A stretch of 32,709 bases of DNA from Candidatus Falkowbacteria bacterium RIFOXYD12_FULL_34_57 (GTDB taxonomy: Bacteria; Patescibacteriota; Patescibacteriia; Patescibacteriales; UBA12075). Under the pieces are notes generated by a model. The model searched no databases. It saw only the letters and a list, made by a program, of their open reading frames with translations, and had not been told where the DNA came from. The first letter of the stretch is position 1, and each line of letters starts with the position of its first letter. Location: the NCBI GenBank assembly GCA_001780285.1, contig MFGN01000022.1:1-32709 (forward strand). The letters run 5' to 3'. Below are positions 19,101 through 25,000 of this stretch, one piece after another. Both the position numbers and the translations under genes were made by a program.

Positions 19101-21716
19101 CGCGGAATTAAAAGAAGATGTTGGTGGAGTTTTAAGCTCCATTGAAAAAATCACCAAATTATGAATATCAACAACGGGCGCCGGCGAAATGTCCACGGTT
19201 TCTCTCATTTCCGCGACAATTGAACGGCTGCCGGCCGACAAAGAACCAAGATAAAAATTATGATGCGCATTTTCATCAAGAGCTCCATGCGGCAAATCTC
19301 TTTTTACACTAGGAAATCCGGTCGGTACCACAGATCCATCGACCATAATCCTGCTTTCTATTACCTTGGCATTATCGCCGGTATCTGCCACCTCCTGCGA
19401 CCAAATAAGATGATCACCCGTTGCTTTTACCGAAAAAGGGGTGGAGGTTGACTGATACCAGGTATTTTGCGTCGTTAAAGAAATATTTTCAGTTGAATAT
19501 CCGATATAATGACTTTGAAATTTATCAAGATTTATGGCAAAAATAGCCGAATCCGTCCAATCGTGCGTTGATGCCACATCAACCGACGCATCAACCCTCC
19601 AGGTTTTTGTGCCGGAAATATTGGCGCCGCTCATTAGAACGAACGACCGCTCATCAACTGCGTCCTCTGTTTCATAGCGTATGGCGTTATATTCAACCCC
19701 ATCGGTCGCGTTATATAGGCGCATTCTTAAATCGGCTGAAGTGCTGTCTGAAAGATAGTGCCCCAAGCCCAAAATCATCCAATCGTTTCCCCCGCCGGCA
19801 ATAGACACGCTGGCACCGTTTGTGGTCCATGAGGTCAATAAATTTCCGCTGTTTGACGCGGTTGAATAATACCAGTCCGTATTTTCAACTAAATCATCTG
19901 ATAAATTTATCACAAAAGCCTGATAAGCGCTAATATAATATGTTACAGCGGAAGCGTTGGTAACCTGAACTTCTATAGCTTCCCCGGAAACAGCCGTCCA
20001 TACAGTAAAAAATCTATAACCATGACCGGTGTTCGCCGCTCCCGTGTTGGATGTTTCCCAGCGATGAAGCGATCCCGCAAATTCCGTGGATCCGTGCAGA
20101 ACGCGAGCCATGGCATTGGCATTGGCGCTGGAATTATTCAAACTGAAATTTATGGATATTAAATATTTTTTTCCGGCCGTAAAATTGGTAGATGATATTT
20201 GATAGCTGGAAATAGTATCCCAAACCCCGCCCCCCGGAGCTCCGGAATACGCATTATTGTCATACTTATAATAATGCCCGATGGTGCTCACGGCATCAGA
20301 GGCGATCTGCCATTGACGATTTTCAATATCAACACTTTTTCCGTCTGCAACCACAGACAAGGGGCCAAGCAAATAAAATTCAGGGGAAATATCAGGCGCA
20401 TCAAAAGTATAAGTTGCTATTAGTTCCTCTCCTGATTTTAAACTAATATCTTCCCAAATCAACTTATTTTCTATATCTCCCTCCTGAATTAAGAATTTAG
20501 AATTATGAATTAAGACTTCATTATCATTATTCTTAATTCTTAATTCTTGATTCACTATTCTAAACCCTTTCGGTACGATTTCGGTTAAAGACCCTTTATA
20601 ATCTTCATTAGCTTTGACCCGTAACACCATACCATAATCTGCCTTCGGAAAAATACGCGTCGGTCCTTCCCGCTTCACAATAAACGACAAACTATTCTTA
20701 ACCTCAATTTTATCGGATATTATTCTTTGTCCATCAGCCGTTTCGGCAATAATCGTAATATTATACTCTCCGATTTTCTTTAAATCAAAATGCGCAAAAT
20801 AATCAGGCTCATCAATTACATTATTAAGTCCGCAAGCATTATTTTTCGCAATACTATCATCTGCTGTTGAAAGGATCGTCTTGCCCCAACCCGGTTCATC
20901 GATCTCAATTCTAACATCCGCACCACAAACAGTATCTCCTTCATCATCCAAAACCGCCACTTGTAAATAAGCGCTGCTTCCCGGTAAATACAAAGATTGG
21001 TCGGAATTAAAAGCAAGCACCCCCCAAGTAAAATCTTGGTTAAAATCAACTACATCTCCCAATGTAATCTCCTGATCAGATATTTTAACTTTGAGGGAAT
21101 ATTTTCCAATCTTCAATTGGCGCCCTTTATTTTTAACATTAACCGTAAATTTTCCGTCTTTATCATAAATAACCTCAGATTCAATATTATTTATTTTTTT
21201 TCCATCAATGTCTACAACAAAAGATTCTATTTTAATATTTTTATATTCATCCGTAAACCAAGATCTAAAAAATGATCCCACATTACCGAATACCCCCTTA
21301 TTTTTTTTAAATCTAAATTCCAATTGCGGTTTTTCGGCAAATGAAAAATCCTTGCGGCCCGATTCCAAATTCAAATTAAAATCTTTTTTATTGATTTTGG
21401 AAACTGTTTCGCGCCCGCTGCGTAGAGACGCTTGTGTTTGCGTCTCTACATTGGGCGACATATATGAATCAGACGAATATGAAATACTATTGTCATTCTG
21501 AGTGTTAGCGAAGAATCCCGCCTGCCCGCCGAATTGGAGGGTTGTTGACGCCCTACCATTATCTACAAGATTCTTCGCTTCGCTCAGAATGACATTTGTG
21601 TTGTTTATATTTTGCGCATTCACTAAAGACCCAAAAAAAGAAAACAACAAAAAACCAACTGACAAGATCAGAATTTTTTTATTAATATTAAACATTTTAT
21701 TTAAATTTAAACCCAT
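7191..21716 (-). CDS. Giant modular surface protein, 4841 aa
   Basis: This is a predicted adhesin-like exported protein. Residues 1-35 are a signal peptide (…SLVNA). Residues ~40-115 are partly encoded by palindromic repeats. Residues ~180-475 resemble macroglobulin-type MG domains (WGVLAFNSDQSLYL, REGPTRI, ending WQIASDAVS) and are shared with the 2291-aa protein. Residues ~480-870 are beta-rich. Ten Ig-like repeats (VLKVGDTATATITV) span ~1000-2075. Seven FN3 domains and five Asp-rich modules (DPTLDETDANITADYGDPDI) follow, with two DUF2341-LamG pairs (WLYRKKIIID, WIYRKEIILK) at ~2275-2600 and ~3100-3430. The last ~170 residues are the module shared with the 350- and 368-aa proteins, ending QEAGDYATEIVYILVPTFY. 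Met8 (21695) is an alternative start that gives a more usual signal peptide. No catalytic domain is seen. It is probably co-expressed with the 2291-aa gene. Confidence 0.92.
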   Translation of the reverse strand: MGLNLNKMFNINKKILILSVGFLLFSFFGSLVNAQNINNTNVILSEAKNLVDNGRASTTLQFGGQAGFFANTQNDNSISYSSDSYMSPNVETQTQASLRSGRETVSKINKKDFNLNLESGRKDFSFAEKPQLEFRFKKNKGVFGNVGSFFRSWFTDEYKNIKIESFVVDIDGKKINNIESEVIYDKDGKFTVNVKNKGRQLKIGKYSLKVKISDQEITLGDVVDFNQDFTWGVLAFNSDQSLYLPGSSAYLQVAVLDDEGDTVCGADVRIEIDEPGWGKTILSTADDSIAKNNACGLNNVIDEPDYFAHFDLKKIGEYNITIIAETADGQRIISDKIEVKNSLSFIVKREGPTRIFPKADYGMVLRVKANEDYKGSLTEIVPKGFRIVNQELRIKNNDNEVLIHNSKFLIQEGDIENKLIWEDISLKSGEELIATYTFDAPDISPEFYLLGPLSVVADGKSVDIENRQWQIASDAVSTIGHYYKYDNNAYSGAPGGGVWDTISSYQISSTNFTAGKKYLISINFSLNNSSANANAMARVLHGSTEFAGSLHRWETSNTGAANTGHGYRFFTVWTAVSGEAIEVQVTNASAVTYYISAYQAFVINLSDDLVENTDWYYSTASNSGNLLTSWTTNGASVSIAGGGNDWMILGLGHYLSDSTSADLRMRLYNATDGVEYNAIRYETEDAVDERSFVLMSGANISGTKTWRVDASVDVASTHDWTDSAIFAINLDKFQSHYIGYSTENISLTTQNTWYQSTSTPFSVKATGDHLIWSQEVADTGDNAKVIESRIMVDGSVVPTGFPSVKRDLPHGALDENAHHNFYLGSLSAGSRSIVAEMRETVDISPAPVVDIHNLVIFSMELKTPPTSSFNSALERNNGSGVVDISMEVADADWEPTRVKVEWATSTDCSVFFAHDATLDATDANITADTGDPDIDNNHPYQVGTSTAYIITSSGSNTVNFDWFSKTDLPAANGETYCLRLTANDLRVDQASSTVATTTIDNTIPVISSIVTSNKMYKIGDTLRATTTVVSESGNLSIGPGSMINGGQVINIQKINNTTFTVDYVIAAGQTDRSLGDIPYSIALVDLYGNKSATSSGNFANGSIDANAPNITNMSVSNSMFKAGDLIIATITVTSDISVFSLDPSTINNVTVTNLQKIGDTTYTVDYLVIEGNTDRATGTIPYSIALKDGYGNINSAYTGSFTNGSIDAHSPIIQAVYLSNGDYKIGSNISVIIDADLSGYHESAITINGKSIINFIDNADSTYNVTYVVAEGDIDREIGETPISVVLRDNHGNVNSPAFTSPSGSITIDANKPKILTISLPNRVYKVGDVVRATTTVLADLDDYTLSVSTSSINWATSSTGNLQKIDNSTYTFDYTVQEGDQDQAAGNIPVVLTLEDEAGQYNSPASTSVQTNTASIDANSPIISGVSFVPSSGVLKVGDRATATISVVGGELGCTSGTIMKINNVDVINTFFEVGSGNYRVVYIIGEGETDHPDGDDLPVNFRIKDAAGNESNAYLISDPTNRPGVDANTPIITDVTFSISSGVLKVGDTATATITVADSESGLNAGNTMTINGVDVTGTFDDIGSGQYTVVYTVIEGHTDILDSNDLPVDFIIKDDAGNESVNYTTTDPSGRPGVDAHTPSIASVAFFPVSGVLKVGDTATATITVADNEEGLNAGDIMTINGVTVSGTFFDIGFGQYTVSYTVFEEDNDVLDSNDLPIIFTVKDDAGNESSIYNTADSDGRPGVDGNTPGIATITFNPSSGVLKVGDTATATITAINFETSLSTGTTMTINNIDISSTFSEIGLGQYTVSYTVTEGDIDRLDSADLPINISFRDSAGNESMASTTPDIAGRPGVDAHTPAVSIVSFFPSSGVLKIGDTATATLTSLEAEAGLNAGSIMTINGTDVSGTFNEIGGGQYTVTYTVIEGDTNRLDSDDLPVAFNIKDDAGNESSIFNTADILNRPGVDASRPIISNVTFNISSGLLGIGDIATATIFSDGTGYTAGTITINGVDVSGTLLAAAGNNYTVTYTVGESHANIDDSSDLPVNITLLDASGNDSNAYTASDIANRPGVDSDNPTDPGSLNFDHNHNNSITLIFGATTTETNFLEYKIYYKKGISGVTESDSAWTQVEDFHLGNILFNGYSTTTITGLATATDYVFNIYAYDSAGNKAQATEVSFRTNSQPNIPGGMNQYKNDGITTIVNGGWVDNGDLMFTASTTDIDTGNNVSFYLELASTSASLRTATTVPSDACGDGVAYNSCDSKIWTKAATSPAWYSSNWLYRKKIIIDAGQILSNEDNFPVLATTTDLGLKNSAREDGFDILFTASDGVTKLNYEREYFASSTGELVAWIKTNISSTTNTTLYMYYGNSGASTDNATTTGVWDLDYKGVWHLHNNPSGTVIDSTLNGNNMTPDATMNSTDLVAGRIGQAINFDGTGDELVNSSPSGYGTPGNYSMSAWFYYDLNPSGYDNFYSHTTATGDYDPQWTMNNTAIEVYDNGGDNPSFGTLIGGAGSWHKIDYIRTGSNVVVYVDGAVFGSGTHSNTLLVPTATYIGASSLNGELWRGRLDEVRYSETARSTGWVKTEYNNQNNVNDFLSFEAEEQEVTEINITAILEYAPGYKWQVMACDNEGACSSWAVFNQSTPNFRVDLALPTAPGKLTLNSKTITEVKFDFGATTTEFNFLEYRIYYKIGSTTNITESDNLWGTSSDSNLGDILFNGQSSTTITNLTASTTYSFSIWAYDLAGNKASSAPTVVTTNSGGHAPVGAINSVAQKTNGSGVVDFSIEVDDIDNEDILRAKVEFATGTSCVFVPSGDPTLDTTDANITADYGDPDIDNGAIYQVGTTSGWILTSPGSNTVNFDWLSKNDIPNANGDYCVRITVNDGDKDQEDLATTTITIDNINPANPGNLSVISQATDSVILQFSDQSSDTNFSHYEIHYKLGDSGVTTADTNHVDTNLESVNYGGKSTTTITGLQSGVTYVFKIWAFDDYGNSASSTAEVTATTNYTPDNPINLSQKKTDGSVIANGGLIDDNDVQFRATSTDVNFGETMTFYYEILPNDGTFTVASSVPGSFCYESTAYASCSNNIWAASTTVSGVPSGWYNSDWIYRKEIILKASEIVSNEIDFPVLINSVISDLVGKARSDGYDILFTSSDGITELNYERESWNSSTGALVAWVQTDISSTTDTTLYMYYGNGDASIDNATTTGVWDTDYKGVWHLNNDPTGIVTDSTVNGNNMVSGGSMLSTDLTTGQIGQGIRFDGSNDSLQDTSPNGYGTPGNYTMSTWFYYSVNPSGWDNFYSHTVGGTNYDPQWAMNNTDIRIYDSGGDQPNFGAYTTGSGDWHKIDYIRTGSNVAVYIDGIYFGSGTHSNALSVPTTIFIGNSTVAGGEPWNGVLDEVRYSEINRSTGWIKTEFNNQNSPSTFMTLESEEIYKYYYSSGLTVSNITDLGMGYKWQAMACDDDNACSSWQQFDADIPNFEVDTEAPQIPGDMTAVSQTANSITLDFGDQTVDNNFREYRIYYQISDGGATEVSEADMLFGSSTDSNLKYINYNGAATTTVFGLQNGTEYEFNIWAYDIFGRKASATTPVFASTNYAPQGNFIAVQQKRNGSGIVDITIEADDLNSDNLRAKIEFATGTTCVFSPSGDPTLDETDANATSTYGDAEIENDNEYQIGNAGGWIITDTATNTVYFDWFSKIDIPNANGTYCLRLTVNDGVDDQLVSATTTLIIDNTSPTAPGPLSFYSRTSNSLTLFFGATTTETNFVYYKIYYKAGVDTVNEGDTSHTDPNLNNILFNGKSTTTINGLSGNTQYSFKVYVYDAYGNKNNSIQKTFSTNAYPTGVFNSVAQKIDGSGIVDISIEVYDLNGDNASAKLEFATGTTCIFSPSGDPTLDETDSNITADHGDPGIDNDNEYQVGTSTAMITTSGGSNTVNFDWFSKIDVPIADGDYCLRLTVNDGISNQFISATTTITLDNINPIAPGSLTDEEVTGLTVKLNFNGVGSDTNFSEYKIFYKKGTSGVTESDTPFTKLDDVNLGAEDFNTKSSTTISSLSQNTDYVFNIWIYDDFGNKASAASEVSTTTLIVPSATWREEEDTVDPTISTHIGRNAPLRVRISIVNTGDWLAEDYRYRLEYGLKSGTCNAVSSWTPVPATSTGEHFEMVESIYFIDGEPTTARFINSEGYIFVPGYMLQKQTAITASTTLYKNQYTELEYTIQATASSTAGATYCFRVTDNGTVLDNYSQYPELSLAPLPTGTFVSAQQKKDASAIIDISIEVSDINGDLSRARIDYVVGTSCDFTIPLDPTLDETDANITAVYGDPDIHNGSLYQIGTGTNKIITQYGANTINFDWPTLNNLSDADDIYCLRLTANDWLDDQSVPATTTVIIDQVRPTDIGNLTLVDKTSNSITLGLGTSTIDTNFRDYRIYWKEGTSGVTESDNLWGTSSDASLRYADFNGATTTIVTGLTVNKQYVFRIWAYDDFGHKASSSEELQAMISYVSVSENWRWYYDYSTSTPLYPMADEDATPSDVVSGAVVKLRFAMREIEDITGLDLKMRLQYSTFSDFSSDVHFVGEIGSTSVLWTYGNGIDTDDDRIEDVLLSGVSLGATHNESGVSTSTFDHLAGSLAEWEFTIRNNNADIGTTYYFRAYDNTNGAVVSKNVSFTYPSIIPQSGNLSYTMTGFGIGSSTEGVVTNIVTTPSSVPFGVLTEGEDVIGAHRLNISTNAGHGYQLFVYEKQKLIANNGADIDPVTSPNENPASWPISPSPSAFGYHSGDDTLSGAFSSRFAPDDSYAKFETDMKEISYSEIPVINETVDLVYRVEIDRMQEAGDYATEIVYILVPTFY
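11430..12410 (-). repeat. Second DUF2341-LamG copy inside the giant gene
   Basis: This part encodes WYNSDWIYRKEIILK, then NATTTGVWDTDYKGVWHL, then the concanavalin-like jelly roll (YGTPGNYTMSTWFYY, DWHKIDYIRTGSNVAVYI, LDEVRYSEINRSTGWIKTE). By eye it is about two-thirds identical in protein to the copy at 13915-14900. The copies lie ~2.5 kb apart with FN3 and Asp-rich modules between, so a long unit was duplicated. Confidence 0.8.
13915..14900 (-). repeat. First DUF2341-LamG copy inside the giant gene
   Basis: This part encodes WYSSNWLYRKKIIID, LYMYYGN, VWDLDYKGVWHLHN, YGTPGNYSMSAWFYY, SWHKIDYIRTGSNVVVYV and LDEVRYSETARSTGWVKTE. DUF2341 followed by LamG is a usual pairing in large surface proteins and suggests glycan or ligand binding. 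Confidence 0.8.
15490..17480 (-). repeat. Tandem Ig-like repeats, ~330-bp period
   Basis: Six long-type repeats of about 110 aa each carry SSGVLKVGDTATATITV, MTINGVDVSGTF, GQYTVSYTV, DSNDLPV and DAGNES followed by GRPGVDA. The DNA for GVLKVGDTATAT recurs near 15738, 16073, 16405, 16733, 17062 and 17392, a steady 328-335 bp period. Four shorter relatives (YKVGDTVRATTTV-like) continue from ~17480 to ~18710. The fold resembles Ig-like stalk domains of adhesins. Confidence 0.85.
21422..21449. repeat. Palindromic repeat GTAGAGACGC/GCGTCTCTAC in coding frame
   Basis: GTAGAGACGC (21422-21431) pairs with GCGTCTCTAC (21440-21449) around 8 nt. The same family occurs at 27622-27670 and 28135-28162. Here it is read in frame as part of NVETQTQASLRSG near residue 95 of the giant protein. 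I know this family as a dispersed spacer repeat in other bacterial genomes. Confidence 0.85.
21492..21593. repeat. 102-bp palindromic repeat in coding frame
   Basis: Imperfect inverted arms (21492-21517 and 21569-21593, with GTCATTCTGAG and GATTCTTCGC at their ends) surround a GC-rich core, GCCCGCCGAATTGGAGG, at 21524-21540. It is 34 codons long and is read as VILSEAKNL…STLQFGG…FF in the giant protein. It is a relative of the element at 27734-27838. Confidence 0.85.
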
Positions 21717-21789
21717 ACAGATATAATAATTCCTCTAAGTAATATTCGCCACCGGCCGCCGCCACAATAACCTCAGGACACACAAACAT
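21695..21789 (-). other. Possible 30-codon leader ORF ending at the internal start of the giant gene
   Basis: An ATG at 21789 opens a 30-codon frame (MFVCPEVIVAAAGG… …LYGFKFK) that ends in TAA one base before Met8 of the giant gene (TAA-A-ATG). An AAGGA lies 13 nt upstream. The part at 21747-21768 is unusually G/C-rich (GCGGCGGCC). It could be a translated leader coupled to the Met8 start, or chance. There is no homology evidence. Confidence 0.25.
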
Positions 21790-21840
21790 AATAATATAGT
21801 CCTTCTTTTTGCAAAAAACAATCCTGTGCTAAATTTTTAC

Positions 21841-21849
21841 ATAATACCA
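21841..21849 (-). promoter_or_regulatory. Weak candidate extended -10 promoter before the 4841-aa gene
   Basis: On the minus strand TGGTATTAT carries a TGn extension and a 5/6 match to TATAAT. No convincing -35 box is present, and the region where one would lie overlaps an inverted repeat (21858-21871). It would give a leader of about 120 nt. Confidence 0.3.
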
Positions 21850-21857
21850 TCAACTAA

Positions 21858-21940
21858 AGAGTAAATAAAGCTTTTTAGAAAATTATTTTCTAAGGCAGAT
21901 AAAGCATGGGGATATGTTTTATACATGCTTTATTTACTCT
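21858..21940. repeat. Nested, mutually exclusive hairpins between the two giant genes
   Basis: AGAGTAAATAAAGC (21858-21871) is the perfect reverse complement of 21927-21940. Within the segment, ATAAAGCATG (21899-21908) also pairs perfectly with CATGCTTTAT (21924-21933). The two pairings share 21927-21933 and cannot form together. A third palindrome, TTAGAAAATTATTTTCTAA, lies at 21875-21893. Confidence 0.85.
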
Positions 21941-21971
21941 CTACTTAACACTATTACCACACCCAACCAAC

Positions 21972-22061
21972 ATTTAATCTAATATCATTTATTTTTTACG
22001 AGCACCCCTTTTCGCGTCGGGCTTAGCAGCGCAGTAAAAAATAAATGATATTAGATTAAAT
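21972..22061. repeat. 28-bp perfect hairpin, three bases after the 2291-aa stop codon
   Basis: ATTTAATCTAATATC… (21972-21999) is exactly complementary to 22034-22061, with a 34-nt GC-rich loop at 22000-22033. No T-run follows on either strand, so it is not a normal intrinsic terminator. The long AT stem with a GC loop looks like a small palindromic insertion. Confidence 0.9.
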
Positions 22062-22063
22062 AA

Positions 22064-25000
22064 TTACTCCCCTCCATCATTATTCCTCCATCTATAGTGT
22101 ATCTGCTTCACAAACGGAAAAGTTACCTGATAAAAATCTGCATAACTATCATTATCTATAATTCCTATATCATTACCGCTTGAAAGCTCGGCCGAATACT
22201 CCACACTAGTAGACGCAAAATTTTTGTTAAATATTATTTTAAAATCCAAAATACAGGTATTTACCGCGCAGCTTGATGTACTATTTCCTGATAAAGTTGC
22301 AACATTCAAAATATCATTACCGCTCTCATAAAACTCATCAGTAGTCTGATTCCAATAAAATTTCAAATCGTCGTACGGCGAAGCATTATCACTCTTATCT
22401 GCAAGCCTTAAGGTTGTGGATGAAATTGCATACCAACCGTTAGTCTCTGTAACCACTGCCCTAAAATTATATTCCGTCCCCGATCCCGCCATTACTATAT
22501 TATCAGCAGAACTTGTAGCAAAGGCGTTAGTGAATGTTAACGATACATTAGAGATGGTAGCATTGGTTTTTATGGCAACTTCTGTGGCACTAGCTTTATT
22601 GCCGTAAACATCATAAGTCCAAATATTAAAAACATACCAGGTATTTTGGGTAAGCCCCGTAACCAAGGTAGAAGTAGCGCTATTGTAGTCATAAGCATTC
22701 AAATTCGTATTATCCACCTCTGTCATTCCCACACCGCCCTCAGTTACCCCCGATATACCCTGTTTATAAAATATCTTATACGCATCAACTGCCGGCTCAT
22801 TTGTATCCTGTCCAGGAGTAGTAGTCGCATAAAGAATGGTAATACTATTAGTGGTCACCTTTCCCTGTAAAAGAGAACCGGTCGATGTCGGCGCCGTATT
22901 ATCAAGGGTTAAAGTAGTAGTAGCCAAAATAAGCTGATTATCAAATCTATCATTTACGGTCAAGCGCAGACAATAGGTACCATCTGCTTCCGGCTCATCC
23001 GTTTTACTAAACCAATCTGCCTCAATGGTATTTTCTCCGGGAGAAGTAAGTATCCAAGCGCCGGAAGTACCAATTTGATATTCCCAATTATTATTAAGAT
23101 CCGGATCGCCAAAATCAGCTGTCACATTAGCATCAGTTTCATCAAGCGTCGGATCCAGGGGGGTGGTAAAATTACAATTTGAAGATGTCGCATACTCAAT
23201 CTTTGCTTTCAGCGTATCATGATTATTGGCATCATCCGCATCAAAAGATATATCCACGATTCCCGACCCATTCTGTCTCTGTTTGGTGGTCGCTTTATTA
23301 AAAATACCGGTCGGCGCATCATTGGTGGTAATATTTACAAAACTAGAACTAGCCTTATTGCCATACCAATCATAAACCCAGATCGCAATGCTATAAGTAG
23401 TGCTCGCCACAAGCCCGGAAGTGATGGTAGTGGTAGCCTCATCATTAAATAAAATATCTCCTAAATTTTCATCAGTAGATGAAGCAAGTATACTATCTGT
23501 TTCACGGGGTGCTGTACCGTCCATTACCTTGTAATATATCTTATATTCTTTAAAATTAGTTTCCGTAGATGTAGCGCCAAAATTTAGTGTAAGAGATGTG
23601 CCGGTCCTGCTGTTCAAACTTAGAGGTTCCGGCGCAGTAGGATTGATATTATCAATATACACGGTAGTCGTAGCCGGAGTTGCTTGATCTGAAAATAAAT
23701 CATTGGCAATGAGCCTTAAACAATAATCACCCTCTACACTGCCCAAATCCGCTTTTGATTGCCAATCAAAAAATACTGTGTTTGATCCGGAAGCTGTCTG
23801 AATATAAGCATCTACCGTGCCGATCTGGTATTCGTTATCGTTTTCAATATACGGATCCCCATAATCAGCCGTAATATTACCATCAGCCTCATCCAGGGTC
23901 GGGTCTCCGGATGGAATAAACACACAAGAAGTACCGGTAGCAAATTCCAGTTTTGCTGTTACCTCATGTCCATCCAGATCATCCACCTCAATAGCAATAT
24001 CCACCACGCCTGTTCCATCTATTTTTTGTATAGCAGAGATAAGTGTGCTGGTTGGAGCTGTATTTTCCCAACCATAAGTATATGTTAATATGCCGTTCAT
24101 CTTAGCGCCGTCGGTTTGCGGAATGAGCGCGGTGTCATCACTAACATAACAGGTTGTATAGGATTGATTATCCGTAGCATCCAGAGCGCTGGTCACATCT
24201 TTGTATATTTCCGCTGAACTATTTATGGCATCCGGCTGCGCCCAGTAATCCGGTGAACAAACCGGAACCCCCGTAGAGATATTTGCATCAAGTCCGAAAT
24301 AACCACCAGCAGCCACATCACCGGCACTGTCACTGTTCAAAAAATATGCCCATATTCCTCCGGCATAAACTGTTTTTCCGGCATTCTCCGGAAATACAGA
24401 ATAAATTGTGGAAAATGTTGTGCTCGTAGCAGGCGCCTCTGATGATTGGCCGGCAAAAATATTAAGGCTTGTAAGATATCCTTCTGAGTTATCATTGTCA
24501 TAAACATAGGTAATCATCAGTTCAGCAGAAATTCCGCCAAAAGTAACACTGCTTTGCGTAATATTTAATCGTACTGTTTTAGGACTTGCGGAATTAGCAC
24601 CCTGAAGCTCGGCATAATCAGTAGACGGGATAATGTGAACTATATTATAAGTGGGCCGCGGCACCGTACCGCCGCCGTTATAATTATAAACATAGCTGCT
24701 TGATGTCGCATTTGCACCAACCTTGCTGGAAACAGTGGTAGTCCATGCGCCATTGTTGTAGTGGTGATCAATGATTCTGAACCAAGCTTTTTTTATCCGC
24801 ACCTTGCCGCTTCCCGATCCATTTTCCGGAAAATAAACATCCACATCTTTAAACGTCAATGCGGTAGTATTTCCATTATTTATAACACCCAAAGGAAAAC
24901 TAACCGTCTTAGTGCTGGTGGCGGCAGAGCTGGACGCAATATAAGTTTCGTAAACCTCTCCGCCTACAGCATAATTCGTACCAGTATTAATATAAAACTC

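Noticed and set aside
21502-21726. Plus-strand ORF of 74 codons (…FFASLRMT…)
   Set aside because: It is the reverse reading of the palindromic repeat within the giant gene; this type of translation is a well-known artefact.
21972-22061. Integron attC site or ordinary terminator
   Set aside because: No GTTRRRY/RYYYAAC core sites, no integrase nearby, and no T-run after the stem.
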